DNA of 64,000 nucleotides from Sinimarinibacterium arenosum. Its GTDB lineage: Bacteria > Pseudomonadota > Gammaproteobacteria > Nevskiales > Nevskiaceae. The notes below the pieces were generated by a model, which saw only the letters and a program-made list of their open reading frames with translations, did no database searches and was not told the DNA's origin. This document shows, piece after piece, positions 1 through 9,033 of this stretch; positions within the stretch are counted from its first letter, which is position 1; each line of letters begins with the position of its first letter. Where the stretch lies: assembly GCF_005047655.1 (NCBI RefSeq), contig NZ_SUKF01000001.1:236745-300744 (forward strand), written 5' to 3'. The position numbers and the translations under genes were made by a program.

Positions 1-406
1 TTGAAACATCGGATCCGGCTCCGGGCTCCGAAACTGCGATCGACACTACTTGCTCGCCTTTGATCGCGGGAGCCAGGAATTCCTGTTTCAGCGCATCGGA
101 TCCGAAACGAGCCAGTGCTGGTGTGGCCATATCGGTTTGCACGCCGACCCCCATGGGTACGCCGCCACAGGTGCAATTTCCCAGCGCCTGCGCGAACACG
201 ACCTGATAGGAATAATCGAGCCCGAGTCCACCGTACGCCGTTGGCTTGTTGATCCCCAGCAATCCAAGCTCACCCATGCGGCGTAGGATTTCGTGTGCCG
301 GCCAGATGCCGGCCGCTTCCCATTCATCGACATGAGGATTGAGTTCATCTTCAACAAATTTCTTTGTTGTTCTGTACAGCTCTTCATGTTCATGAGTAAG
401 AAGCAT
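1..406 (-). CDS. Acyl-CoA dehydrogenase, N-terminal part (cut by window edge)
   Basis: The reverse strand reads open from an ATG at 406 to the window edge, giving 135 codons. The start is preceded by GGAGA about 7 bases upstream. The protein begins MLLTHEHEELYRTTKKFVED and has the usual ACAD N-terminal alpha domain: a run reading GLLGINKPTAYGGLGLDYSY near residues 48-67, then VSIAVSEPGAGSDV at the truncated end, which is the flavin/substrate loop signature of acyl-CoA dehydrogenases. These FAD enzymes oxidise acyl-CoA to trans-2-enoyl-CoA and pass electrons to ETF. About two thirds of the protein, including the catalytic base, lies outside the window, so chain-length specificity cannot be read. 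The family call is firm; the substrate is unknown. Confidence 0.9.
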   Translation of the reverse strand, partial: MLLTHEHEELYRTTKKFVEDELNPHVDEWEAAGIWPAHEILRRMGELGLLGINKPTAYGGLGLDYSYQVVFAQALGNCTCGGVPMGVGVQTDMATPALARFGSDALKQEFLAPAIKGEQVVSIAVSEPGAGSDVS

Positions 407-886
407 TACCAATCTCCGTCCAAATCGAATGAATAGTGACCCCAGCTATAGTCTGAAGCATAGCTTATAACTGCAGAATTCTGTTTGAATTGGGTGGAAC
501 GAACTATTACCGTCTAGTCAACATCGCCGATTGCTGCCGAATGAATCGAATGCTGGTGGGAGCGTCACCGTGTAAACGCACGCGCTTGGAGACTGCGTCG
601 ATAGCGGAGACAGTGTTCCGAGGTGGTCGCTTCGCCAATAGCGACAGGGGGCGTGCAAGTACTTGTACAAGCCGCGTGCACTTCTGTAATCGATTCGAGA
701 GATATCGGTTGAATGACCGATGCGTTCGGGCGCTCGCAATGTTCAAGGGTGACGCTTTACCGCGATGACGGACGGGACTTCACGCAGCACAGGATGTGCG
801 AGTCAAGGCGCTTCAATGATCTTCAGTAACGTTCGGACTCTCCCCTCCACACTGAGGAATTGCGCAGTCCATATGCGAGAGGCACT
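407..886. other. Intergenic stretch with no convincing gene
   Basis: This 480-bp stretch lies between the divergently placed acyl-CoA dehydrogenase start and the 3' end of the glutaminyl cyclase gene. Both strands contain short open frames of 70-90 codons, but none has a ribosome-binding site, a recognisable domain or plausible composition; they are rich in Arg, Cys and Ser. The right part must hold the leader and promoter of the acyl-CoA dehydrogenase. I see no strong hairpin with a T-run. Confidence 0.6.
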
Positions 887-1699
887 TCAGTCTTGAATGG
901 CCGCGGTCTCCGCACGCTCAGCCATTGGGGCGACACTCAGCGCAAACATTTGTGGCCAACATTTTCCGGTGACGTAGAGCAGCTTCGAATGGGGGTCATA
1001 AGCGATACCGTTGAGCACGAACTCTGATTCATCCCACAACGAACCCTTTGGCAGCGCGTCATGCAGTGCCGTGAGATCGATCCACGCACGCACCGAACCG
1101 TCAGTGGGTGCAATCACCGCAATTCGATTTGATTTCCAGACGTTCGCAAAAATCCATCCGTCGACATACTCGAGCTCATTGAGTTGCGGGACCGACTTGC
1201 CGCGATCGCTGACATGAACCCGACGGATAACATCGAAGCTTGCGGGATCGCGAAAGCTCAATGCCGCACTGCCATCACTCATGATCAGATGATCGCGATC
1301 ATGAGTAAGTCCCCAACCTTCGCCTTCGTAGTGAATGCGGTGAATCGGCTGAAGGAGTTGGTCGAAGACCTGCGCGATCTGTTCCCTCCATGTCAGCACG
1401 ATCAGCTTGGAATTCCAAACCGTTAGACCCTCGGCAAACCAGCGTCGATCAAGCGCGCGTTTGCGCAAAACGACTCCAGTGGCGAGTTTTTTTTCGTAGA
1501 TCGAGGAAAATCCGTAGCGACCAGAGCTTTCAAAAATTCGGTCACCGTCTATCTCTAGACCTTGCGTGAAATGCGATGTGTCGTGAGGAAGCGTTTTCTC
1601 CAAATTCCAACTCAACGTAGGAGAACTTGCACTATCTGCGGTATTGGTTGCGCACGATGCAATGAAAAGGAGCAGCAGAATTGAGCTTGCGAATTTCAT
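887..1699 (-). CDS. Glutaminyl-peptide cyclotransferase (glutamine cyclotransferase family), lipoprotein
   Basis: The 270-residue protein begins with a lipoprotein signal (MKFASSILLLLFIASC, lipobox IASC). It carries the blocks of the five-bladed beta-propeller plant/bacterial glutaminyl cyclases: HFTQGLE (about 43-49), a GRYG-S block, EGEGWGLTHD (about 126), LNELEYVDGWIFANVW (about 174) and VLNGIAYD with VTGKCWP near the C-terminus. The family cyclises N-terminal Gln to pyroglutamate on exported peptides. Length fits the family. There is no clear Shine-Dalgarno sequence. An 18-bp palindrome sits against the start codon, hinting at autoregulation or control by a nearby repressor. It stands alone, transcribed away from the histone-like gene. 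Confidence 0.88.
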   Translation of the reverse strand: MKFASSILLLLFIASCATNTADSASSPTLSWNLEKTLPHDTSHFTQGLEIDGDRIFESSGRYGFSSIYEKKLATGVVLRKRALDRRWFAEGLTVWNSKLIVLTWREQIAQVFDQLLQPIHRIHYEGEGWGLTHDRDHLIMSDGSAALSFRDPASFDVIRRVHVSDRGKSVPQLNELEYVDGWIFANVWKSNRIAVIAPTDGSVRAWIDLTALHDALPKGSLWDESEFVLNGIAYDPHSKLLYVTGKCWPQMFALSVAPMAERAETAAIQD

Positions 1700-1716
1700 T
1701 TAACGGCACCGTTAAA
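1699..1716. promoter_or_regulatory. Palindrome at the glutaminyl cyclase start
   Basis: TTTAACGG-CA-CCGTTAAA is a perfect inverted repeat of 8-bp arms whose left end touches the ATG of the glutaminyl cyclase gene (reverse strand). Its position over the translation start suits a repressor operator or an mRNA hairpin that masks initiation. The regulator is unknown. Confidence 0.5.
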
Positions 1717-1750
1717 AGCAGTGGCGATATTGTGCGGCAATACAAAGGCA

Positions 1751-1779
1751 TTGATTTGATATTTTTTTATCGGTAAAAA
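1751..1779 (+). promoter_or_regulatory. Possible sigma-70 promoter of the histone-like gene
   Basis: TTGATT (1751-1756) and TAAAAA (1774-1779) are separated by 17 bases inside an AT-rich tract that contrasts with the GC-rich surroundings. The start codon of the Lys-rich protein lies about 80 bases downstream. Matches to consensus are partial. Confidence 0.35.
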
Positions 1780-1861
1780 TTCACACTGTGGAAACGCGAT
1801 GAATGCGCTTCCAGATCCCCACGGAGTGTTCCGTGATTGTCCGCAAGAGTGGAGGTGTGTA

Positions 1862-2107
1862 ATGGCAACGAAGAAGAAAGCTGCGAAGAAGGTTGTTAAG
1901 AAAGCTGCAAAGAAGGTCGTCAAGAAGGCTGTGAAGAAGGCGGCTGCGAAGAAGGTTGTGAAGAAGGCTGTCGCCAAGAAGCCGGCTGCAAAGAAGGCAA
2001 CCAAGAAGGTCGCAGCAAAGAAGGCCGTCAAGAAGGTTGCAAAGAAGGCCACAAAGAAGGCTGCCAAGAAGGTTGTTAAGAAAGCAAAGTCCGCAGCGAA
2101 GAAGTAA
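1862..2107 (+). CDS. Lys/Ala-repeat histone H1-like DNA-binding protein
   Basis: The 81-residue protein is almost entirely Lys, Ala and Val in AKK/VKK repeats such as MATKKKAAKKVVKKAAKK. ATG 1862 was chosen over an upstream ATG at 1799 because GGAGGTG lies 6-7 bases before it and the extra N-terminus is not lysine-rich. Such proteins resemble the C-terminal tail of eukaryotic histone H1 and bacterial HctB/AlgP-like proteins, which bind and compact DNA or polyphosphate. No globular domain is present. A hairpin follows the stop codon. The repeat makes length changes by slippage likely between strains. The exact role here is unknown. Confidence 0.8.
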   Translation: MATKKKAAKKVVKKAAKKVVKKAVKKAAAKKVVKKAVAKKPAAKKATKKVAAKKAVKKVAKKATKKAAKKVVKKAKSAAKK

Positions 2108-2125
2108 GCGGGCTGCATACCGCAC

Positions 2126-2166
2126 GGGCGGCCCAAGCTGGCTGTAGAGTTTTCAGCCAGCCGCCC
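2126..2166 (+). terminator. Hairpin after the histone-like gene
   Basis: GGGCGG (2126-2131) pairs with CCGCCC (2161-2166) and CTGGCTG (2138-2144) pairs with CAGCCAG (2154-2160), leaving a 9-base loop and a 6-base bulge. It begins 18 bases after the stop codon. The following GATTTAG is only weakly T-rich, so termination may be incomplete. Confidence 0.55.
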
Positions 2167-2323
2167 GATTTAGAACAAACCGACAGCAATCGCTTAACTT
2201 TACGCTGCGGCTGCCCGACCCAAGTCTCGAGTGGCCGCTTCTTTTCCCGTCGCACTGCGTAAAAATTTCAGCAGAAATAAACGGCGGGTGCCCCGTCGTC
2301 GTCGGGATCAAATCTACAGCTGA

Positions 2324-3802
2324 TTACAGATACGGCGAGAACAGCCAGAAGAACGCGTCGCGCACACGCACAGGCAGGCTACGTCGGCGAAGCTCTTGAG
2401 CGTCGAGGCACTTCGAAGCGGTTCGCACATGATCGAAGTGTTGGGTCAGCGTTCCTGCGAGCTTTTGATCATAGACCTCCATGACCAGCTCGAAATTCAG
2501 CTTGAGGCTGCGTGCATCCATGTTGGCCGAACCGATTTGGCTATAGGCAGAATCAATTACAAATAGCTTGGTATGGCAGAACGGCGGCGGTTGGTAGTAC
2601 ACGCGCACGCCATACCGAAGCAGTTCTCCTAGCACGTTGCGTGTTGCCCAATGCACGAATGGAAGGTTGTTGCGTGCAGGCAGGATGATTTGCACGTCGA
2701 CGCCACGCAGCGCTGCCGCTTGCAGCTCAGCCAGCAGTTCGGCAGGCGGCAAAAAGTAGGGTGTCATCATCAAGATGTGATGCTGCGCCGCGGACACGGC
2801 AGCCTGCAGGACCAGAGACAGATGATCGTCGTCTTCATTAGGTCCTGCCGGAATCGCCCGACAGATCGCTAAGGGCGTCAGCTCCTTGTCTGCGTGGCTT
2901 GGACTGAATGGAGGCACCGACCAAGCCGATCGGCTGCTGTAGTTCCAATCCTCAACGAAGACATCAAGCAGCTGGTTAAGGACAGCGCCACTGACCTGGA
3001 ACTGGATATCGCTGGCGGCGTTCCAACGTGGCAGGGCCCCGAGCTCATGGCGACGTCCGATATTCATACCGCCGGTGAATCCGATATTTCCATCAACCAG
3101 CAACAGTTTGCGGTGGTTGCGCAGGTTCAGATGCAGCGACGGCGGCACCAGTCGTAGCGGATTGAAAATGGCAACGTCGATTCCTTGGCGTCGAAGGACG
3201 GGCGTCATGCGGTGCCACGAGTAGCGCTCGCCGACGCCATCGATCAGCACGCGCACCTCGACCCCACGGGCCCGTGCCCGCGACAGCGCATCGACGAAAC
3301 GCTGGCCGACGTCATCGTTGTCGAAGATGTAGGTTGCGAGAGCGATCCAGCGCTGTGCGCTGTCAATGGCAGCAAGCATGGCTGGGTAAGCCTGCTCGCC
3401 ATTGTGCAACGCAAGGATACGATTGCCGTCGAGCAGGGGAAGGCCGGTGACGACATCAGCCGTATGCGCAATCTGCACCAGTGATTCCGGTAGCCAGCTG
3501 CAAGTTGGACGGGCACTGTTGCGCGCGTCGATTGCGTGTGCCGTTCCGACGGTTTGTGATTTACGTCGCTCGGGGCTGATCGCCCGGGCACGGGTCTGCA
3601 GCCGGTTGATGCCGAACAGGAAGTACAGCGTTGGACCGGCAAAGGGAAATAGCCAGCACACGGCGATCCACCCCCATGCACTGCGCGGCTCGCGTTTGGT
3701 CAGCAGCGCATGACCCGCTGCGTAAAGGGCGATGCCAGCCCATAGCGTCAGCAGGACAGCCGACCATGACCATGATGGCAATGAAGTGTCGACGTCGCTC
3801 AT
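2324..3802 (-). CDS. cls: Cardiolipin synthase (phospholipase D superfamily)
   Basis: The 492-residue inner-membrane protein has two N-terminal transmembrane segments (about 13-33 and 42-64), a feature of ClsA-type enzymes. It has two PLD catalytic motifs: H230-R-K232 to D237 (NHRKLLLVDG) and H410-T-K412 to D417 (CHTKLFVID, followed by SQIGSANMD). The enzyme joins phosphatidylglycerol with another phospholipid to make cardiolipin. Its start overlaps the stop of the upstream EEP gene by 4 bases (ATGA). The EEP-Cls pairing matches E. coli ybhP-clsB, although the membrane segments here resemble ClsA. It is the last gene of the copper-efflux transcription unit. Confidence 0.93.
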   Translation of the reverse strand: MSDVDTSLPSWSWSAVLLTLWAGIALYAAGHALLTKREPRSAWGWIAVCWLFPFAGPTLYFLFGINRLQTRARAISPERRKSQTVGTAHAIDARNSARPTCSWLPESLVQIAHTADVVTGLPLLDGNRILALHNGEQAYPAMLAAIDSAQRWIALATYIFDNDDVGQRFVDALSRARARGVEVRVLIDGVGERYSWHRMTPVLRRQGIDVAIFNPLRLVPPSLHLNLRNHRKLLLVDGNIGFTGGMNIGRRHELGALPRWNAASDIQFQVSGAVLNQLLDVFVEDWNYSSRSAWSVPPFSPSHADKELTPLAICRAIPAGPNEDDDHLSLVLQAAVSAAQHHILMMTPYFLPPAELLAELQAAALRGVDVQIILPARNNLPFVHWATRNVLGELLRYGVRVYYQPPPFCHTKLFVIDSAYSQIGSANMDARSLKLNFELVMEVYDQKLAGTLTQHFDHVRTASKCLDAQELRRRSLPVRVRDAFFWLFSPYL

Positions 3803-4557
3803 GTCGACCGCAGACGAATCCGGGTCGAAACCGGCAGATGGTCTGACAGCCGGTTGTCCAGGACCTGGGTGTCGTATGAATCTACCGACGGCGACACCAG
3901 CATGTGATCGATGCTGCGCACCGGTCGCCAGCTTGGATAGGTGGGCGCTTGGTGGACGGGACGAAATCCGATCTTGCGAAGTTCAGGATGCTCGGCAAGC
4001 TCAATCGGCTCGCAGTTGAAGTCGCCCACCAGCAAGGTGTCTGCCTTCGGATCCGCAAGTCCCGCGAGATAGCTGAGCTGCCGCGTGCGCGACATTCGAC
4101 CCAGCGCAAGATGCGCCACCATCAAATGTACGGGGGCGTGCCCGGGCTCACGGATATGGGCTTCCAATGCCCCGCGACCGGGAAAGCGTCCGGGCAGAGG
4201 ATGGTGATGCACATCGGTCAGTGGATGTCGCGACATCAGCCCGATGGCATGCTGCGCGAGTGGCCCCAGATTGCGATTCACTGCCGCACGCCAATGCGTG
4301 AAGCCTGCACGACGCGCCAGATACTCGACCTGATTGATCTGGCTCGTTCTCAGGCTGCCGGCATCGGCCTCCTGCAGGGCCACGACGTCATACTGCGATG
4401 CCAGCTCGGCAATGCGATCCAGATTATGGCGCGCGCTCTTGGACGGCAGCACGTGACGCCATGCGCCGGTGACATAGTGGCGGTAGTCATTGGTTGGCAT
4501 CCCAACCTGGATGTTCAAGGTCAGGATTGAAAGCTCAGGCGCAGCGATTGCCTGCAT
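3799..4557 (-). CDS. Endonuclease/exonuclease/phosphatase (EEP) family protein, YbhP-like
   Basis: The 252-residue cytoplasmic protein has the EEP motifs: LTLNIQ near the N-terminus, ALQEAD (metal-binding Glu), LVGDFNCEP (catalytic Asp/Asn) and LSDHLPVS (catalytic His) at the C-terminus. Members are Mg-dependent nucleases or phosphodiesterases; YbhP itself has no settled substrate. The internal ATG at 4557 is preferred over 4590 because AGGGA lies about 7 bases upstream of it, while 4590 has no ribosome-binding site. It lies 40 bases after cusA and overlaps the cardiolipin synthase start by 4 bases, so it is very likely cotranslated with it. A membrane-lipid role is inferred from this pairing. 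Confidence 0.85.
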   Translation of the reverse strand: MQAIAAPELSILTLNIQVGMPTNDYRHYVTGAWRHVLPSKSARHNLDRIAELASQYDVVALQEADAGSLRTSQINQVEYLARRAGFTHWRAAVNRNLGPLAQHAIGLMSRHPLTDVHHHPLPGRFPGRGALEAHIREPGHAPVHLMVAHLALGRMSRTRQLSYLAGLADPKADTLLVGDFNCEPIELAEHPELRKIGFRPVHQAPTYPSWRPVRSIDHMLVSPSVDSYDTQVLDNRLSDHLPVSTRIRLRST

Positions 4558-4597
4558 GTCTGTATCCCTACGTAGTTGGCTCGACGCCATGACTGGA

Positions 4598-7500
4598 TTA
4601 TGCGGGCAAATGTTGTCGCGCCAAGCGCCGGCGGCCGATCAGCAGGTAAGCGGCGGGTAACACCAGCATTGACAGCAGCGGGGCCGTCAGCATGCCCCCG
4701 ATCATGGGCGCTGCAATGCGCTGCATCATTTCCGAGCCGGTGGCGGAGCCGCCCAGATGCCAGAACAGCGGCAGCAGGCCCGCGATGATGACGGCGACGG
4801 TCATCGCTTTTGGGCGAACTCGCAGAACCGCGCCTTCGATGATCGCCGCGCGCAGGTCAGCATCAGTCTGCAGACGATTCTCTGTCGCGCGCGCACTCAG
4901 CGCATGCTGAAGGTAGATCAGCATAACGACACCGAACTCTGCGGCCACTCCACTCAGGGCGATGAAGCCGACAGCGGACGCAATCGACAGGTGATGGCCG
5001 AGCAGGTAAATCAGCCAGTACCCACCAACCAGCGCGAATGGCAGTGTCGACATGATCAGCGCGGCTTCACCCGCGCGGCCGAAAATCATGAACAACAGCA
5101 GGAAGATGATTGCCAGGGTCAGCGGCACAACCAGCTTCAGTCGGTCGCTGGCCCGCTCGAGGTACTCGAACTGACCGGACCACGCGATGGAATAGCCCGA
5201 AGGCAGTTCAATCTGGTCATGCACAGCGGCTTGGGCATCCGCCACGAACGAGCCGAGATCCCGATTGCGAATGTCGACGTAGACATATCCGGCAGGGCGT
5301 GCATTCTCGCTGCGGATCATCGGAGGACCATCGACAATCGCAATCTGAGCGATCTGTCCCAGCGTGACGGTTGCTCCGGCGGCGGTGAGGATCGGCAGTG
5401 CGCGCAAGGCGTCGGGTGAGTCACGCAGCGCGCGGGGATAGCGCACGTTGATCGGATAGCGCGCGAGGCCATCCACCAGTTCGCCAACATTGCGTCCGCC
5501 GACGGCGAATGCGATGACGCGCTGGACGTCTTCTATCGACAGGCCGAGACGCGCGGTCGCCAGGCGATCGGGGCGGACTTCGATATAGCGCCCACCCGTG
5601 GTTCTTTCAGCGAAAACGGAGACAGCACCCGGCACCTTGCTGACGACGGATTCGATCCTGGCGCCAAGCTGATCGATCTGGGCCAGATCCGGACCTGCGA
5701 TCTTGATCCCGACTGGCGACTTGATTCCGGTGGCCAGCATGTCGATCCGGTTACGGATGGGCTGCACCCAGACATTGCCCATGCCCGGGATCTGCAACGC
5801 TGCATCCATCTCTGCAATCAAGTCGTCGGAAGTCATTCCCGGACGCCATTGATCGCGCGGCTTCAGCTGGATAGTGGTCTCGATCATCTCCAGTGGCGCC
5901 GGGTCGGTTGCTGTCTCCGCTCTGCCGATCTTGCCGAATACGCGGTTGACTTCAGGAAAAGATTTGATGATGCGATCGGTTTGCTGCAGCAGCTGTGCCG
6001 CCTTGCCGGCAGACAGACCGGGCAACGCCGTTGGCATATACAGCAGGTCGCCTTCATCCAGCGGTGGAATGAACTCGCTGCCGAGACGGCTGGCGGGCCA
6101 TGCAGTGGCGAGTAGTGACAGCAACGCGATGCCAAGCGTCGTCCGTGGATACCGCAGTACGCGTTCGATCAGTGGACGGTATGCCGAGGTCAGCCAGCGA
6201 CTCAGTGGATTGTCGTGCTCATCGCGGAGTTTGCCGCGGATGAACAGGGTCATCAGCACCGGGATCAGGGTGACTGACAGCGCCGCGGCAGCGGCCATCG
6301 CGTAGGTCTTGGTGAACGCCAGCGGTGCAAACAGGCGCCCCTCCTGCGCTTGCAGGGTGAACACCGGGATGAACGACAGCGTGATGATCAATAGCGAGAA
6401 GAACAATGCCGGACCGACTTCGGCAGCCGCGTCGGCGATCAAACGCTGCCGAGTGTCGCTCGGCAAGGATTCATTCGGATGTGCGTGTCGCCACTGCTCG
6501 AGCTTCTTGTGCGCGTTTTCGATCATCACCACAGCCGCGTCGACCATCGCGCCAATGGCGATGGCGATGCCGCCCAGCGACATGATGTTGGCATTGACGC
6601 CCTGTCGATGCATGACGATGAACGCGATCAGAATGCCAACGGGAAGCGTCAGGATTGCGACCAAGGCCGAGCGCAGGTGGAACAGGAACAGCGTGCAGAT
6701 CACGGCGACGACGACGAACTCTTCGATCAGCTTGGTTCCCAGATTTTTGACTGCGCGCTCGATCAGGCCCGAACGGTCGTAGGTTTCAACCAGTTCGACG
6801 CCCGCAGGTAAACCGCTTCTGATTGCGGCGATCTTTTGCTTGACCGCCTTGATGGTGTCCAGTGCATTGTCGCCGTAGCGCATCACGACTACGCCGCCGA
6901 CAACCTCACCCTCACCATCCAGTTCCGCGATGCCGCGTCGCAGCTGCGGGCCGATCCGGATCGTCGCTACGTCTCCAAGCAATACCGGCGTGCCGTTGGG
7001 GCCGAGGCCGACCGGGATGGTGCGAAAGTCTTCGAGGTCCTTCAGATAGCCGCGCATGCGCACCATGTATTCGGCCTCTGAAAGCTCCAGTACCGAACCC
7101 CCGACTTCAGTGTTGGCGTTGCGCAGCGCGCTGATCGCCCGTTCAAGTGTGACGCCATACGCCCGCAAACGATCCGGGTCGAGTACGACCTGATATTGGC
7201 GTGTCTGACCGCCCAGCGTCGCAACCTCGGCAACCCCGGGAACGCTTTTCAGTTCGTACTTCAGGAACCAGTCCTGGATCGTGCGCAGCTCGCTGATGTC
7301 ATGCGCGCCTGTGCGATCGACCAGCGCGTACTCGTAGATCCAGCCGACGCCAGTGGCATCCGGGCCCAGGGCGCTGGTCGCGCCTTCAGGAAGTCGGCTC
7401 TGTACCTGTGACAAATATTCGAGGACGCGTGATCTCGCCCAGTAGAGATCCGTATCATCGTCAAACAGGATGTAGACCAGCGATTCGCCAAACATCGAGT

Positions 7501-7753
7501 AGCCCCGAACGCTCTTGGCGTGAGGGACAGACAGCATCGTTGTCGTCAGCGGGTAGGTGACCTGGTCCTCGACCACCTGCGGCGCCTGTCCGGCATAGGT
7601 TGTGCGTATGATCACCTGGACGTCGGACAGATCGGGGATCGCATCCAGTGGCGTGCGCAGTGCCGACCACGCACCCCATGCGACCGCGATCAGGGACAGT
7701 ATCAGCACCATCATGCGGTTGTTGATCGAACCGTAAATCAGTCGCGCGATCAT
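4598..7753 (-). CDS. cusA: Copper/silver RND efflux permease CusA
   Basis: The 1051-residue inner-membrane pump is a heavy-metal RND (HME) permease. Counting codons places the three metal-relay methionines at M573 ([10 protein letters not shown]), M623 (LEMIETT) and M672 ([12 protein letters not shown]), exactly the E. coli CusA numbers, which argues for Cu(I)/Ag(I) rather than Zn/Co/Cd. The proton-relay features are also present: Asp in [17 protein letters not shown] (TM4), Glu in [10 protein letters not shown] (TM10) and Lys in RVRPKAMTV. It overlaps cusB by 4 bases. No cusF, cusRS or cueR gene is seen nearby, so the regulator lies elsewhere. Confidence 0.96.
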   Translation of the reverse strand: MIARLIYGSINNRMMVLILSLIAVAWGAWSALRTPLDAIPDLSDVQVIIRTTYAGQAPQVVEDQVTYPLTTTMLSVPHAKSVRGYSMFGESLVYILFDDDTDLYWARSRVLEYLSQVQSRLPEGATSALGPDATGVGWIYEYALVDRTGAHDISELRTIQDWFLKYELKSVPGVAEVATLGGQTRQYQVVLDPDRLRAYGVTLERAISALRNANTEVGGSVLELSEAEYMVRMRGYLKDLEDFRTIPVGLGPNGTPVLLGDVATIRIGPQLRRGIAELDGEGEVVGGVVVMRYGDNALDTIKAVKQKIAAIRSGLPAGVELVETYDRSGLIERAVKNLGTKLIEEFVVVAVICTLFLFHLRSALVAILTLPVGILIAFIVMHRQGVNANIMSLGGIAIAIGAMVDAAVVMIENAHKKLEQWRHAHPNESLPSDTRQRLIADAAAEVGPALFFSLLIITLSFIPVFTLQAQEGRLFAPLAFTKTYAMAAAAALSVTLIPVLMTLFIRGKLRDEHDNPLSRWLTSAYRPLIERVLRYPRTTLGIALLSLLATAWPASRLGSEFIPPLDEGDLLYMPTALPGLSAGKAAQLLQQTDRIIKSFPEVNRVFGKIGRAETATDPAPLEMIETTIQLKPRDQWRPGMTSDDLIAEMDAALQIPGMGNVWVQPIRNRIDMLATGIKSPVGIKIAGPDLAQIDQLGARIESVVSKVPGAVSVFAERTTGGRYIEVRPDRLATARLGLSIEDVQRVIAFAVGGRNVGELVDGLARYPINVRYPRALRDSPDALRALPILTAAGATVTLGQIAQIAIVDGPPMIRSENARPAGYVYVDIRNRDLGSFVADAQAAVHDQIELPSGYSIAWSGQFEYLERASDRLKLVVPLTLAIIFLLLFMIFGRAGEAALIMSTLPFALVGGYWLIYLLGHHLSIASAVGFIALSGVAAEFGVVMLIYLQHALSARATENRLQTDADLRAAIIEGAVLRVRPKAMTVAVIIAGLLPLFWHLGGSATGSEMMQRIAAPMIGGMLTAPLLSMLVLPAAYLLIGRRRLARQHLPA

Positions 7754-9033
7754 GGCTGCACCATCGGATCGCTGTCCGGTGCCGGCGTGGCACCGTTGAT
7801 GCGGCGGAATGCGCCGCGCAGGTTGGCTTCGGAGTCGATCAGGAACTGACCGGAGACCACGACGCGCTGTCCTTCGTCGAGCCCGGACAGGATCACGGTC
7901 ATGCCATTGCGTTCAGGTCCGGCTTCAACACTGACCGGACGGAAGTGCTGTTCGTCGTCCGCAACGATCACGGTGTTGCGCGTGCCGGTTCGAATCAAGG
8001 CTTCGCTCGGGATCATCATCACGTCGCGGCGGGCGCCGCCGAACAAGGCCACGTCAGCGAACATGCCGGGTTTCAGACGCTGCTGGGGATTGTCGAAAAC
8101 CAGACGCATCGACAGCGTCCGCGTGGCGGCGTCCACGCTCGGATAGACGTAGTCGACCCGGCCCTCGAACACTTCCCCCGGCATTGCGGCCAGCCGTGCC
8201 TCCGCAGGCCGGCCTGCCGTCACCCAGGCGCTCTGTGACTCCGGAACCTGGGCGATGATCCAGACTTGCGACAGGTCCGCCACGCGCATCAACGGCATGC
8301 CCGGACCGATCTGCTTGCCTTCGTGCGCAGAGATATCCAGTACCACGCCGTCAATAGGCGATACCAGGTTCAGGCTCCGCTGCGCTTTGCCGCTGCGTTG
8401 GATCTGGCTCAACTGGGCCGGGTCTGCGCCCAGCAGCAGCAAGCGCTGGCGTGCAGCGTCGGCCAGCGCCGCGTCGCCGGAGCGTGTCGCCAACACCAGC
8501 TCCTGCTGGGCGGCGTATAGATCTGGTGCATAGACTCCGGCCACGGCCTGGCCCTGATGGACCTGCGCCCCGACGGTGTGGATGGCCTGCTGTTCGATCC
8601 AGCCCGTGGCGCGGCTCTCGATGACACGGATCAGATGCGGATTGATCTCGACATTGCCGACGGTGTCGACGCGTTGCCAGAAGGTTCCGCGCATCGCCAT
8701 CTCGGTGCGGATTCCCAGACTTTGCGTCATCTGTGAAGACACAGTGATGGTTGCTTGCGCGGCCTGGTTCGATGAACCGGAGCTGGCGTACTTCGGCTTC
8801 AGCTGCATGTCCATGAAGGGTGATTTGCCCGGCTTGTCGAAGTGGACTTCGGGCTTCATCGGGTCGTACCAGTACAGCACCTTGGCGGGCGCTGCAGATT
8901 CTGGCGCCGCAACGTGATCGGCGGTGGGCGTGGATTCCGGCGCAGCGGCGTGTCGCGTCGTCCAGAGCAGGGTGCCACCAATGGCCAGCAGCAGTGCCGC
9001 GCCGGTGACAAGAGTTCCAGTTTTCATGTTCAT
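7750..9033 (-). CDS. cusB: Copper/silver efflux periplasmic adaptor CusB
   Basis: The 427-residue membrane-fusion protein has an N-terminal membrane anchor or signal (about 8-28). A heavy-metal-binding domain follows around residues 54-80 ([20 protein letters not shown], then MDMQLKP), whose Met residues are the likely metal ligands. After it come the barrel-sandwich/alpha-hairpin region and the beta-barrel typical of HlyD/MFP adaptors ([19 protein letters not shown]). It links CusA to the outer-membrane channel and hands over metal. ATG 9033 lies behind CCGGGGA and overlaps the cusC stop by 4 bases; it also overlaps cusA by 4 bases, so all three are translationally coupled. Confidence 0.94.
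   Translation of the reverse strand: MNMKTGTLVTGAALLLAIGGTLLWTTRHAAAPESTPTADHVAAPESAAPAKVLYWYDPMKPEVHFDKPGKSPFMDMQLKPKYASSGSSNQAAQATITVSSQMTQSLGIRTEMAMRGTFWQRVDTVGNVEINPHLIRVIESRATGWIEQQAIHTVGAQVHQGQAVAGVYAPDLYAAQQELVLATRSGDAALADAARQRLLLLGADPAQLSQIQRSGKAQRSLNLVSPIDGVVLDISAHEGKQIGPGMPLMRVADLSQVWIIAQVPESQSAWVTAGRPAEARLAAMPGEVFEGRVDYVYPSVDAATRTLSMRLVFDNPQQRLKPGMFADVALFGGARRDVMMIPSEALIRTGTRNTVIVADDEQHFRPVSVEAGPERNGMTVILSGLDEGQRVVVSGQFLIDSEANLRGAFRRINGATPAPDSDPMVQP

Noticed and set aside
490-768. 92-codon plus-strand frame and its antisense partners
   Set aside because: No ribosome-binding site, no recognisable domain, and Arg/Cys-rich composition typical of chance frames in GC-rich DNA.
1696-2136. 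146-residue minus-strand frame rich in Phe/Ala/Leu, looking like a membrane protein
   Set aside because: It is the antisense of the Lys/Ala repeat gene; the hydrophobic pattern comes from reading AAG codons backwards.
2126-2323. Possible small RNA or further gene after the histone-like gene
   Set aside because: Apart from the hairpin I see no promoter, no second structured element and no coding frame.
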